DNA from: Ignavibacteria bacterium RIFOXYC2_FULL_35_21
GTDB taxonomy: Bacteria; Bacteroidota; Ignavibacteria; Kapaibacteriales; UBA2268
DNA: 64,000 nt
Assembly: GCA_001804705.1 (NCBI GenBank)
Contig: MHAY01000064.1
Location: forward strand, 35,921 to 99,920
Direction of reading: 5' to 3'
This document shows positions 35,113 to 44,400 of this stretch, in pieces; the first letter of the stretch is position 1; each line of letters starts with the position of its first letter. Below the pieces are notes generated by a model. It ran no database searches and was not told the origin of the DNA. It worked only from the letters and a program-made list of their open reading frames with translations. The translations under genes were made by a program, and so were the position numbers.

Positions 35113-35970
35113 TTATCTCACAGCTTCCCATTCTTTGGAAACAGATTTTCCTCTAAAAATGACTGATAAAGAATTAACTGTCCATGACAATAAGATTCTC
35201 AAATATCCATACTTCCTAAATCTCCTCGGTGATTCGTAAACAAGAATTTCTTTGGCAAAGCCGAGTTTCCCGATTTTACTTATTCTTCTGAATAAATCGA
35301 AATCTTCACCGGCGGCAATGGTAGGATTATACCCACCAACACTGAAAAATTCTTCTCTTTTAATTATCTGACATTCTCCTCTTCCCATTCCCATTCCAAC
35401 TGAAATTAAAAGCCAGATATAGAAATTATGAAGCTTATAAAAGATTTTGTCTTTGAAAAGTATCTCGCCGGGAGCTACATATACAGGACATGCAAGAGCA
35501 GATGCTTTTCCATATAGTGTATTTTCATTACACCATTTATGGATAAATTGAAAGAAATGTTCAGGATTTTGTGGAAATGTATCACCATTAATAAAAACGA
35601 GAACATCACCTTTTGAGGCTTCGGCACCCTTGTTTCTGCCTTCGGCAATAGTCTGCCTATGATTTCCATTATGCTTAATAATTATATCAGCGTATTTTTC
35701 GGCAATGCCGAGTGTTCTATCACTACTGCCGCCATCACTAACAATAACTTCAATATTATATTTATTTCTTAATTCGACAGAATATAATTTTAAAGTAGAT
35801 TCTATTAGTTTTTCTTCCTGTAATACAGGAATAATTACACTGATAAGTGGAGTTTTTCTCTTGAAAGAAAATATTTTTTCTATAATGATTGAAGTTGAGG
35901 CTTTACCATTACTGCCATTTTTATTTTTTAATTGAGCAAGTGATTTATTTACTTGTTGAACATTAACCAA
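35113..35970 (-). CDS. Family 2 glycosyltransferase
   Basis: This is a GT-A fold glycosyltransferase of 285 aa. Motifs: LISVIIPVLQEEKLIEST (start of the Rossmann-like fold, about residue 39), VIVSDGGSSDRTL, a DxD-like metal site within FINGDTFPQ, and an acceptor-side GGYNPTIAAGEDFDLFRRI. A hydrophobic stretch (NFYIWLLISVGMGMG) may contact the membrane. It transfers a sugar from a nucleotide donor, probably to a lipid or cell-surface glycan; donor and acceptor are unknown. The only usable start in frame is TTG at 35970, as a TAG lies 30 bases upstream and no ATG precedes the domain. The upstream half of the pair with the activase gene is 89 bp away. Confidence 0.8.
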   Translation of the reverse strand: MVNVQQVNKSLAQLKNKNGSNGKASTSIIIEKIFSFKRKTPLISVIIPVLQEEKLIESTLKLYSVELRNKYNIEVIVSDGGSSDRTLGIAEKYADIIIKHNGNHRQTIAEGRNKGAEASKGDVLVFINGDTFPQNPEHFFQFIHKWCNENTLYGKASALACPVYVAPGEILFKDKIFYKLHNFYIWLLISVGMGMGRGECQIIKREEFFSVGGYNPTIAAGEDFDLFRRISKIGKLGFAKEILVYESPRRFRKYGYLRILLSWTVNSLSVIFRGKSVSKEWEAVR

Positions 35971-36195
35971 ACCAACACCAAATAATATATTTATAAAATG
36001 CTAAATTAAGAAAAATATTTGAAATTTATCCGTTACATCGCTGAACAACCATGAATTATTTGTAAAATTCATATTGGAATAATTGAATAAATTCCTAATT
36101 TATAAAAGTGTGATATTTGTATATAGAAAGATATTTATTTGAAAAATATCTGGAATTTAAATAACATTATAGCATTATTATTGTTAATAAACGGT

Positions 36196-37344
36196 ATGGT
36201 AAATACCACAAGTAAATATTTATCAAGAAATTTGCCAAAGCTGAAAGTAAATAAGTTAATTTCAATACTATGCTTAGTTTTCATTATTGCAGCCTGTTCA
36301 ACCGATGAATTCGACTTATATCCGAATAAGGCTAAAATAAAATTGAAAGGATTTTCCTATACTTCTTTTACTAATGATGGATATATTAAGGGTAATCAAA
36401 TCAATGCAATTGAAGATTTAATTAACCAGACAAATTCAGAATGGCTCTCATTATGCTTCTTTGAATACCAAAGCAATCCTAATAGTTCGGACATCGCACC
36501 AAATACAACAGGTATTAATCCAGTTACAGGTAAAATTTGGCCTCTCACTTCAACTTTGGAAGATATTAAATCTGCTATTTCGAGAGCCAAACAAAACAAT
36601 ATGAAAGTAATGTTAAAACCTCATATAGATTTATATTCGGGAGAATGGCGTGCAGCAATTAGTCCTGATGACGAAGGCAAATGGTTCAGTTCATACACTG
36701 AGATGATGACGAAATATGCAAAAATTGCCGAAGAAGAAAAAGTTGAAATGTTATGTATTGGCGTTGAGTATATTGTAGCTACACAAAAAAAATATACGGA
36801 TGAATGGAGAAAATTGATTGAGAAAATACGAAATGTTTACAGCGGAAATTTAGTATATGCATCATCTTTTGGCTCTGCGCCTATGTTTGGAATTATAAGC
36901 AATGAATTTGAACAAATTGATTTTTGGAGTGAATTAGATTATATCGGAATTGATTTTTACACATCAATAATCGATGATATTTACAATCCAATGGCGTATG
37001 GTAAGGCGATGCTTACGATGAAACAAATAATTAATCCTATTGAAAACATATCAAAAAGGTATTCAAAGAATGTAATACTAACTGAAATAGGAATTCAATC
37101 GGTAAGGGGAGCATTACAAAAGCCCTGGGACTATCAAATTGGCAGGCAGACTGATGCTATAATTGATAATGAAGGACAAAAGTTTTATTACAATATTATG
37201 CTAAATTCTTTTACTCCAAAGATATGGTTCGAAGGTTTTTTCTGGTGGGAATGGGAAAGTGTAATTTCAGATTATGAAAAAACTAATTTCACTCCAAGAA
37301 ATAAACCGGCGGCTGAATTACTGAAATGGTGGTACACCGATTAA
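36196..37344 (+). CDS. GH113-like TIM-barrel lipoprotein
   Basis: This is a predicted outer-membrane or periplasmic lipoprotein: LISILCLVFIIAAC is a good lipobox. The ATG at 36196 is preferred; the ORF track's TTG (36139) would put a second hydrophobic stretch in front of the signal. The mature part is a (beta/alpha)8 barrel resembling glycoside hydrolase family 113 (beta-mannanase) proteins: KLKGFSYTSF at the start, MKVMLKPHIDLYSGEW, MLCIGVEYIVA with the presumed acid/base Glu, YIGIDFYTS, and VILTEIGIQSVRG with the presumed nucleophile Glu. It ends with FFWWEWES. Substrate specificity cannot be read from the sequence. It stands alone and faces away from the neighbouring glycosyltransferase gene. 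Confidence 0.75.
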   Translation: MVNTTSKYLSRNLPKLKVNKLISILCLVFIIAACSTDEFDLYPNKAKIKLKGFSYTSFTNDGYIKGNQINAIEDLINQTNSEWLSLCFFEYQSNPNSSDIAPNTTGINPVTGKIWPLTSTLEDIKSAISRAKQNNMKVMLKPHIDLYSGEWRAAISPDDEGKWFSSYTEMMTKYAKIAEEEKVEMLCIGVEYIVATQKKYTDEWRKLIEKIRNVYSGNLVYASSFGSAPMFGIISNEFEQIDFWSELDYIGIDFYTSIIDDIYNPMAYGKAMLTMKQIINPIENISKRYSKNVILTEIGIQSVRGALQKPWDYQIGRQTDAIIDNEGQKFYYNIMLNSFTPKIWFEGFFWWEWESVISDYEKTNFTPRNKPAAELLKWWYTD

Positions 37345-37503
37345 CTTTTAATTGATGATGTGTAAGCTTATACATTTTCTAAAAATTTTCAATTTCCAAT
37401 TTAAAATTTTCAATGAATTTTAAATATTTCAATTATTAAAACGATTAATATTATTTATTCATTTAATATTAAGAAATTACTGAACAAATTATTTTTTAAA
37501 GAA

Positions 37504-38628
37504 TCAAAATCTAACATTTCCTATTTTTATCGGAAAAGGATACATCAAATAAAATTTTGTAACCTCTCCAAATTCAATAGCAGGTGAAGGGAGCTTAAAA
37601 AAGTTCAATGTTTGCCTAAGCCAATTCCAGACAGGCCCGTCATCAGGTAATAATTTGACAAGGTTGTAATCGAGTGAAATAATAAATCGAGGACTGCCAT
37701 AAATATAACTCCCTCTGTAAGGGATTTTGGGTGAATGAATTGAATCCCCCAGATTACGTGCAGCATAACCGAGACTAAGTTCAATCCATGATGGCCAGTA
37801 ATCTTTTATTGATTGAGGCAGCAAATTATGAACATTTATTGAGAGCCACATAGTATGGGAACTGTAATCGTCAATAAACATTTTTGATTCTACCCTTTTA
37901 TGTTCACCATGCCAGTTTGCTGGGATATATATGAATTTTGGTGTGAAATTTTGTAAAAAAGGGACATAATGCTGTGCCAGAAAAAATCCTGCACCAAAAA
38001 AATTAAAAAGTTCATCAGTCGGACTAAATCCCCACTCTTTAGCAAAACCATCTAGGATTTCAACATAAGATGAATAAGCAAAACCCAAGGCACTACCGAT
38101 TATGGTGGCTGACTCCCAGCTAAAACCTGCGAGCATTAAAGTCTCACTCCAAAGGTAAGAAGTAAAATAACAGCCGAAAAAATGACCGGGTTTATCTGCA
38201 TAAAGTGCATATTCTCCGTCTTCGATGAATCTGAATGTTGTATCATTACCCCAGATTGTATTCATCTGTCCAACATGCTGTGCATATAAAACACCCAAAT
38301 ATACACCACCGATAATAAGAGAAGGTATCGGTTTAATATGCGTAGATTCATAAGGGAGAGAGCCGTCAATCAAATATCTTGGTTTATCGGAGTATTTAAA
38401 TTTTTCTTTACCGACGAATAAATTATTAACTGAAGATATTTCCGGAACTGTGTCTTTAATTTTATTGACATCATCTATTTTATTTTGAACTATGAAATCG
38501 GATGCATATTTATAAAAACTCTGTTCTTCTGATTCACAGCCATTAATTTGAGAAAACGCATTTCCTGAAAGAGCAAATAATAAAATAAAAATGTATATTT
38601 GAACTGTTTTTAATAATTTTAAAGTCAT
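37504..38628 (-). CDS. Exported DUF2279/YfiM-like protein
   Basis: This 374-aa protein has a signal peptide (MTLKLLKTVQIYIFILLFALSGNAFSQ). Its core shows the pattern of DUF2279 proteins: a hydrophobic SLIIGGVYLGVLYAQ helix, DKPGHFFGCYFTSYLWSETL, then GSALGFAYSSYVEILDGFAKEWGFSPTDEL and NFFGAGFFLAQHYVP. These conserved glycines, histidines and acids suggest a membrane-associated helical bundle, but the family has no known function. The remaining C-terminal half looks beta-rich (IELSLGYAARNL, FIISLDYNLVKLLP) and may be outer-membrane associated. No operon partner. The family assignment is by pattern only. Confidence 0.55.
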   Translation of the reverse strand: MTLKLLKTVQIYIFILLFALSGNAFSQINGCESEEQSFYKYASDFIVQNKIDDVNKIKDTVPEISSVNNLFVGKEKFKYSDKPRYLIDGSLPYESTHIKPIPSLIIGGVYLGVLYAQHVGQMNTIWGNDTTFRFIEDGEYALYADKPGHFFGCYFTSYLWSETLMLAGFSWESATIIGSALGFAYSSYVEILDGFAKEWGFSPTDELFNFFGAGFFLAQHYVPFLQNFTPKFIYIPANWHGEHKRVESKMFIDDYSSHTMWLSINVHNLLPQSIKDYWPSWIELSLGYAARNLGDSIHSPKIPYRGSYIYGSPRFIISLDYNLVKLLPDDGPVWNWLRQTLNFFKLPSPAIEFGEVTKFYLMYPFPIKIGNVRF

Positions 38629-38781
38629 TAAATTTATTTTTTAATAGAAAAAATTTCACAAAAATACATTAATTTGAGTAAACTTCTAATTAAATTGGTT
38701 GTTCACAAAGGTTACAAATTAATTTGATATAAGTATTTCTTTGATTAAATTTAAATAGTCTTAATTATTATATTGTAAAAA

Positions 38782-39717
38782 ATGGAGACCTTAGGTTCAC
38801 TGCTTAAAACAGCAAGGGAAAATCAAAATCTGAAACTTGAAGAAATAAGCCAGAAACTTAAAATCAGGCATCAGGTTTTAGAGGCATTCGAGGAAGATGA
38901 TTTTTCTATCCTCCCTTCGGTCTATGCAATGCCTTCAGTTAAGTCTTACGGAACATATCTTAAAATTCAACCTTCAATTTTAAATTCCAAGCTCGATGAA
39001 TTATTTGTAAAAGAAAAACCTGTTTATACATCACAGGGAGCTAATGAATTAGACTCAATCAAAATCGAGTTACAAGAGTCCTTTAAAAAATCAATTTATA
39101 AGTTAAATCTAAGTAATGACAATAAAGGAAAAATTGTAAATTACCTTATTTATGCAGGTATTGTACTGTCACTTGTAGTCCTCATATATTTTTCGATTTT
39201 CAGTGATTCAAACAAGACTGGTATTTCATACATAAGTGATAAAGAAACAACAAAAGAAGATACAAGTTCAAATGAAAATCAGGGTAAGGGTTTATTATCC
39301 TTCTTTGAGAAACCGGATAGTATTTATCTTGAAGCAAGAGCCATAGACACTTCCTGGCTGAGGATTGACATTGACGGCAAGAAACCTGAAATCATACATA
39401 TGGCACCAAACGTAACAAAGCGCTGGGCGGCTGAAAAATTCTTCCTGTTGACTGTCGGTAATGTCGGTTCGATTGAATTCAGGCGTGATGGTAATGTAAT
39501 GAAACCATTCGGGACAAAAGGGAGTGTAGTCAGAAATGTTAAAATAACTAAAACCGAAGTAATTAGTTCTTCTCTTCCATGGTCAGAAGCAGACACGTCG
39601 AGATTCAGAAAAAAACCTATGAAAAAAGAGCAACCCGAACCGCAGATTAAAATGTTAGAGCCATCCACCCTGGAACCCTACAAACCCTTTGAAAATAAAA
39701 AAAAGGAACCAAAATAA
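38782..39717 (+). CDS. RodZ-like helix-turn-helix membrane protein
   Basis: It has a RodZ-type layout: an N-terminal HTH_25 domain (LGSLLKTARENQNLKLEEIS ... YGTYLKIQP, residues 3-75), a single membrane helix (LIYAGIVLSLVVLIYFSIF, about 118-137) and a C-terminal DUF4115 domain (SIYLEARAIDTSWLRIDID ... GNVGSIEFRRDGNVMKPFG), followed by a charged Pro/Lys tail. RodZ links MreB filaments to the elongation complex that sets rod shape; HTH-25/DUF4115 proteins of this phylum are usually so annotated though few are tested. The start ATG 38782 overlaps no other signal. Its TAA stop and the stop of kdsD lie back to back with zero bases between (39717/39718). Confidence 0.78.
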   Translation: METLGSLLKTARENQNLKLEEISQKLKIRHQVLEAFEEDDFSILPSVYAMPSVKSYGTYLKIQPSILNSKLDELFVKEKPVYTSQGANELDSIKIELQESFKKSIYKLNLSNDNKGKIVNYLIYAGIVLSLVVLIYFSIFSDSNKTGISYISDKETTKEDTSSNENQGKGLLSFFEKPDSIYLEARAIDTSWLRIDIDGKKPEIIHMAPNVTKRWAAEKFFLLTVGNVGSIEFRRDGNVMKPFGTKGSVVRNVKITKTEVISSSLPWSEADTSRFRKKPMKKEQPEPQIKMLEPSTLEPYKPFENKKKEPK

Positions 39718-40695
39718 TCATATCCCACTTCTAATAATATCATGTACTCTAATCACACCTACACATTTCCTGTTTTCATCAACAACCGGTAAAACGTTAA
39801 TCTGGCTATCCCTCTGCTCCATTATTGATAAAGCTTCATTGAGAAAAACATCAGTACCTATCGTTATGGGTTCTTTTGTCATTATGTCTTCAACTTTCAG
39901 GTTTCGAATCTCATCATATTTCTGAAGCATTCTGCGTACGTCTCCATCTGTGATAATACCAATTAACTTGAGATTACTATCAATAACGCAAACACATCCT
40001 AACTTTTTATCGGATATCTCGATTATTGCATCTTTGAAAGAGGAATTTGATTTAATAATGGGAAGTGCTGAATCCTTATGCATTAAATCTTTTACTTTAA
40101 GTGTTAGGTTTTTTCCTATCTGTCCTAAGGGATGATTTTTAGCAAAATCGGTTATTGTAATATTATTATTAACCATCAAGCTAATAGCTAAGGCATCACC
40201 GATAGCAAGAGCTGTGAGTGTGCTTGTTGTTGGAGTTATATTGTATGGACAAGCCTCCTTCTCGACTGTTCCGTTGAGTATAACATCAGAATTATATGCT
40301 AAAAAGGAATTGTGATTCCCAACAATTGCTATAAGTTTCACATTACGGCTTTTTAAATAAGGTACTAACCTTACAATATCTTCCGAGGTTCCACTTTTTG
40401 ATAACAAAATACAGGAGTCTCCATTCTCAACCAAGCCAATGTCGCCATGCAATGCTTCGACGGGATGAAGAAAGAAGGATTTAAAACCTATGCTGGACAA
40501 AGTAGCGGCAATTTTTTTGGCAACTAATCCTGATTTACCGACACCCGTAACAATAATTTTTCTGGATACAGATAATATTTCAACAGCTTTTGCATACTCA
40601 GCCGTAATATTGGACTTAGCAAAATTTAATGCACTTATATTCAAATCGAATATTCGTGATACTTCAGATAATAATTCTTTTTCCGAAAGTGGCAT
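39718..40695 (-). CDS. kdsD: KpsF/GutQ family arabinose-5-phosphate isomerase
   Basis: It interconverts D-ribulose 5-phosphate and D-arabinose 5-phosphate, the first step toward Kdo for lipopolysaccharide. The N-terminal SIS domain is clear (KIIVTGVGKSGLVAKKIAAT, FFLHPVEALHGDIGLV, ILLSKSGTSEDIVRLVPYL, about residues 40-170), followed by two CBS domains (VKDLMHKDSALPIIKSN and VEDIMTKEPITIGTDV, about 200-320). The ORF track extends to 40794, but those extra 33 codons overlap the HIT gene; the ATG at 40695 (MPLSEKELL) gives the usual 326 aa. It is translated 25 bp after the HIT stop, so the two probably form an operon. Confidence 0.9.
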   Translation of the reverse strand: MPLSEKELLSEVSRIFDLNISALNFAKSNITAEYAKAVEILSVSRKIIVTGVGKSGLVAKKIAATLSSIGFKSFFLHPVEALHGDIGLVENGDSCILLSKSGTSEDIVRLVPYLKSRNVKLIAIVGNHNSFLAYNSDVILNGTVEKEACPYNITPTTSTLTALAIGDALAISLMVNNNITITDFAKNHPLGQIGKNLTLKVKDLMHKDSALPIIKSNSSFKDAIIEISDKKLGCVCVIDSNLKLIGIITDGDVRRMLQKYDEIRNLKVEDIMTKEPITIGTDVFLNEALSIMEQRDSQINVLPVVDENRKCVGVIRVHDIIRSGI

Positions 40696-40720
40696 TTTGG
40701 TACAAATATTAATAAAAAAA

Positions 40721-41065
40721 TCAGCCCGGAGGCCAGTTAAAAATTCTACCGCCAAGTAAATGGCAATGGATATGAAAGACGGTTTGGCCTGCACCTTTGT
40801 TGCAATTAATTACAAGCCTGTATCCATCCTCAGATACTCCTTTTTGCTTGGCTAATTTTCCTGCTGTCAGCAAAATTTTACCGAGAAGAATAGTATCTTC
40901 TTCATTTGCATCATTCATTGTGGGTATTTGTTTTTTAGGCACAACGAGGATATGTATCGGGGCAACAGGATTCACATCCTCAAAAGCAACAACATACTCA
41001 TCCTCATAGATAATATTTGCCGGTATTTCTCTTTTGATAATTTTAGTAAAAATTGAATCAGTCAT
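40721..41065 (-). CDS. HIT family protein (HinT-like)
   Basis: This 114-aa histidine-triad protein carries HIHCHLL at residues 98-104 (His98, His100, His102) in the context GAGQTVFHIHCHLLGGR, and ends with WPPG as do most HinT-like proteins. HinT enzymes hydrolyse nucleoside phosphoramidates and related adducts such as AMP-lysine. The N-terminus IFTKIIKREIPANIIYEDE and the PVAPIHILVVPKK segment are canonical. The ATG at 41065 (MTDSIF) is preferred to the TTG at 41083. The product is cytoplasmic. It is upstream of kdsD in the same transcript. Confidence 0.92.
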   Translation of the reverse strand: MTDSIFTKIIKREIPANIIYEDEYVVAFEDVNPVAPIHILVVPKKQIPTMNDANEEDTILLGKILLTAGKLAKQKGVSEDGYRLVINCNKGAGQTVFHIHCHLLGGRIFNWPPG

Positions 41066-41422
41066 AGCCTTATTTGTATTCAATAATGTAATATTTACTC
41101 ATGTTACGCAACATGATATTATTTTCAAAGGAATAGAATTTGAAATTTTTAATTTTCATTTAATTTTTAATGTACAAATTTTAAAAATATTCGATTAATT
41201 AAATAATTTTATGACTTCAAAGTTATAAATAGACTAAACGTCGTAAAGCCTATTTCTTTTTTAACATTGAAAATCGCAACATTGCTTGAAAATAGTAAAA
41301 TTGAAAATAAAAAATTATTACTTATAGAAATAATAATATAGTCGTAACATCAATTATTTAATTAAAATAGCCCTCTGCCGTTAAAGCAGAGGGCTATAAT
41401 TATTTACAGAAAGTTGATACGG
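41066..41422. other. AT-rich gap with one terminator
   Basis: There is no ORF or RNA gene here. The part from 41084 to 41350 is extremely AT-rich and should hold the HIT/kdsD promoter, but no confident box was seen. The hairpin at 41368-41396 belongs to the large T9SS gene on the minus strand. Confidence 0.6.
41368..41396 (-). terminator. Intrinsic terminator of the 1641-aa T9SS gene
   Basis: An 11-bp perfect stem TAGCCCTCTGC / GCAGAGGGCTA surrounds a 7-nt loop, 27 bp beyond the stop codon. On the minus strand the stem is followed by TTTTAATTAAATAA, a moderately T-rich tail. It is the clearest non-repeat hairpin in the window. Confidence 0.7.
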
Positions 41423-44400
41423 TTAACGAACAACTGTCATCTTACCTGTTCTAATCTCATCACCGGCTGCTAATCTGTAGATGTAGGTACCGGATGATAC
41501 TTTATTACCATCGTTATCAAGGCCATTCCACTCGATTTCGTTTCTGCCTTCAAATTGCCTGTTAGCTAATGTCTTAACAACGTTGCCGTAAATGTCAAGA
41601 ACTTCCAAAGTAACATTTGTCTTGTTAGGCAGATAGAAAGCAATCTTTGTGGAATTGCTGAACGGGTTCGGAGCATTTGGTTCAAGTACAAGCTCACCAT
41701 CCCTATCAACCGTTAAAGTAACAATGTATGAATAGCTTTCGCAGGATTGAGTACCATCGAGGTCAACCTGACGCAGACGATAATGATAGGTCTTTCCATA
41801 TTCAACATTGTTATCGGTATAATCATAGTGAGAAACTGCATTTGTTGTACCTGCACCCTTTATAAATCCAATAGTGTTCCACTTATAATTGTCACTTTCT
41901 ATATCTACTGCTTTTTCGACATGGAAACCATAGTTGTTCAGTTCGGAAGCTGTTTCCCAGAATAAATCAACACTCGAACCGCGCACTTGTCCGTTGAATG
42001 ATGTCAATTCAACAGGAACAAAGTCGGGACATGGTTCATATTCAAGAACAGTACCATAAGTTCTCGTACCGAAGTAAGGAGCTATCATTGGAACCCATGT
42101 ACCACGTGTATATGTAGGTGTAGTAGTTGCATCGGGAACTCTACCTCTATACTCAAGGTGTCCGTATGCCGGGTTACCCGTTGTATTCATAAATGGTTGC
42201 CATGAATTGCTTCCTTTAGTGTTTTCATAAGCAAATACATTCAGGTTCAATAACTGGCCGGTTCTTGTAGCAGTTCTAAGATTCTTATCGAGTATGAGGA
42301 ATTTAGAGCCGCTTCCATTTTGGAATTGTCCCTCACCGGGAGGATTTGAAGTATAAGTGTCTGTTGTTCTCATACCAACCCTCGATTTAGAAGCACCCAG
42401 CTCAAGTCCTGTTTCACCTTGCTGTGAAATTGTCATCCAGTAACTGCCGGCTTCAAGATATTTGGGTTCTGGTAACAAATATGTTACATATTCATCCCAG
42501 AATGGTTTTTGCCTAATATCATCTAAGCCTCTGTTTTTGGCAACTTCAGTGCCTTCAACCATTGTCGAAGGTAGAGTTACACCATCAAAAAGAGAAAGCT
42601 GAACAATTTCACTCCACTGCTGATTCAATGGGCCAAAGAATGCTTTGTATCCTAAAATAGTATCGGCTTGGAATAATTCAAACTTCATAGCTATTTGGCC
42701 TGAACCGCTTCCGGTTTCCCTACCGGCTTCCCATTCTCTCTTATAGGCTGGATTGCCGTCAGGATAATTTGCAACACCACCACCCATCGAGAATCCGTAC
42801 ATATTTAATCCTCTTCCGTTGATTGCTCCAAAGTAAGGTTCGGGAACATCATTAACACGATTGTTAGCAGGGTCATACTGATAACAATCACCGTATTCAA
42901 CCCTGAAATCATAATATGTTGTATCGTTTAATGGCTCGAGGTCGCCGCCGTCGTAAGGAATAAACACATTGGCATATAACCTATAATCACCGGGAGGCGA
43001 TTTCCTTGCGTTCCAATCCGGGAATTTAATTTCGGTTTGTTCTCCGGCATGCAATTTTGACTGGCTTATCGAACGGCAGTAAACTGCGCTATCATCGAGC
43101 TGAGATTCGCTTATTTTTCTGATTATTCTTACTTTGACCCAGTATGAAGGTGCACTTGTACCTGTATTGTTACTGACTTTTACCCTGATAGGCAAAGCAA
43201 TAGCTTGAGAAGCAGGTGTTACAGAGTAAGGCCAAATAACCCTGACTGAATTACATTCAAGGTCAACTTCTTCTTCGCCTGCAACAAGAATTCTTATATT
43301 GTCCACATAGAAGGGATCCTTGTCGTCTTCAATACCGGGTATAATACCAGGTATCTGATTATCGTCTGCCCATTCTTTAACTCTGAATCTGAAATTATAA
43401 GCACCATCTTCGGGAGCATCAATAAATCTATCAGGAATAGTCATAATGAATTTCTGATATTCAAAGTCTATACCATCATCATAAACATTATCTCTTAAAC
43501 CAAACTTTTCTCTTGTAGTTGCATTGTATGCCATTGGATAAGCCTGGTTATAATAATTTATATTGTCATTGTAACCTATGACATAACCACCGCCACCATA
43601 AAGCCTAAGAGCGCCGGCATGAGCGTCAGGCCATGTAACAACACCTGAACCTTCCTGGGGAAGTTCATTCCAGGTTAAGTCACCGCCATGAAGCCAGCAA
43701 ATACCTTTAACTCTATCGGGGCTTGATTTTGCATATTGTACCAAAATTTCATCTGCGGTTGCAGAACCAATTCCGACAACTGCCGCCCAGTTACCGCCAA
43801 CAATAACTCTTTGCTCACATCCGACTAATGTTTGGTCACAGAAGCCTCTTTCCCAATCGTCACTTTTCAAGGACCTTTGAATTGATATCGATAATACTGC
43901 ACCATACTTGCCGGTCATATCTATCGGGTATGAACGAATTTGGTCACCATCATCTCTGACCTGTTGTGGAGCCGGATCTCTATTCATAAGAATAGTAGGT
44001 GATGAAATATAATAATTAGCAAAGAATGTAGAATCATCCGCCATTCTGCCATTATCCGCTTTGAATGAACCTCTTGGCGGAAGCGGGTGATGAGATACTT
44101 CATCTCCGGGAACTACATCAGCATTAAATGTTACCCATTTCAATACAGAAGGTATCGGGGCTGAAGCACCATTAATATCCTGTACCACATGGTATTCGGT
44201 AACGTCATCTTTGAAAGTTACATCATTGGGAATTCTTCTCATAACAAAGAAACGTGTACTTGTAGTATCATCGAATGGCCATTCATCTCCAAGAGGAATG
44301 AATCTGTGCAAAATCTCGTCATAGTATTGTGGCTCTGCTATGATTCTGGCATGCATACGGCCAATATGATTTTCAAATAACGGATTCGGTATAAACGGCG

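Noticed and set aside
39718-40794. Longer kdsD start at 40794
   Set aside because: The extra 33 codons overlap the HIT gene and are not family-like; the ATG at 40695 gives the normal length.
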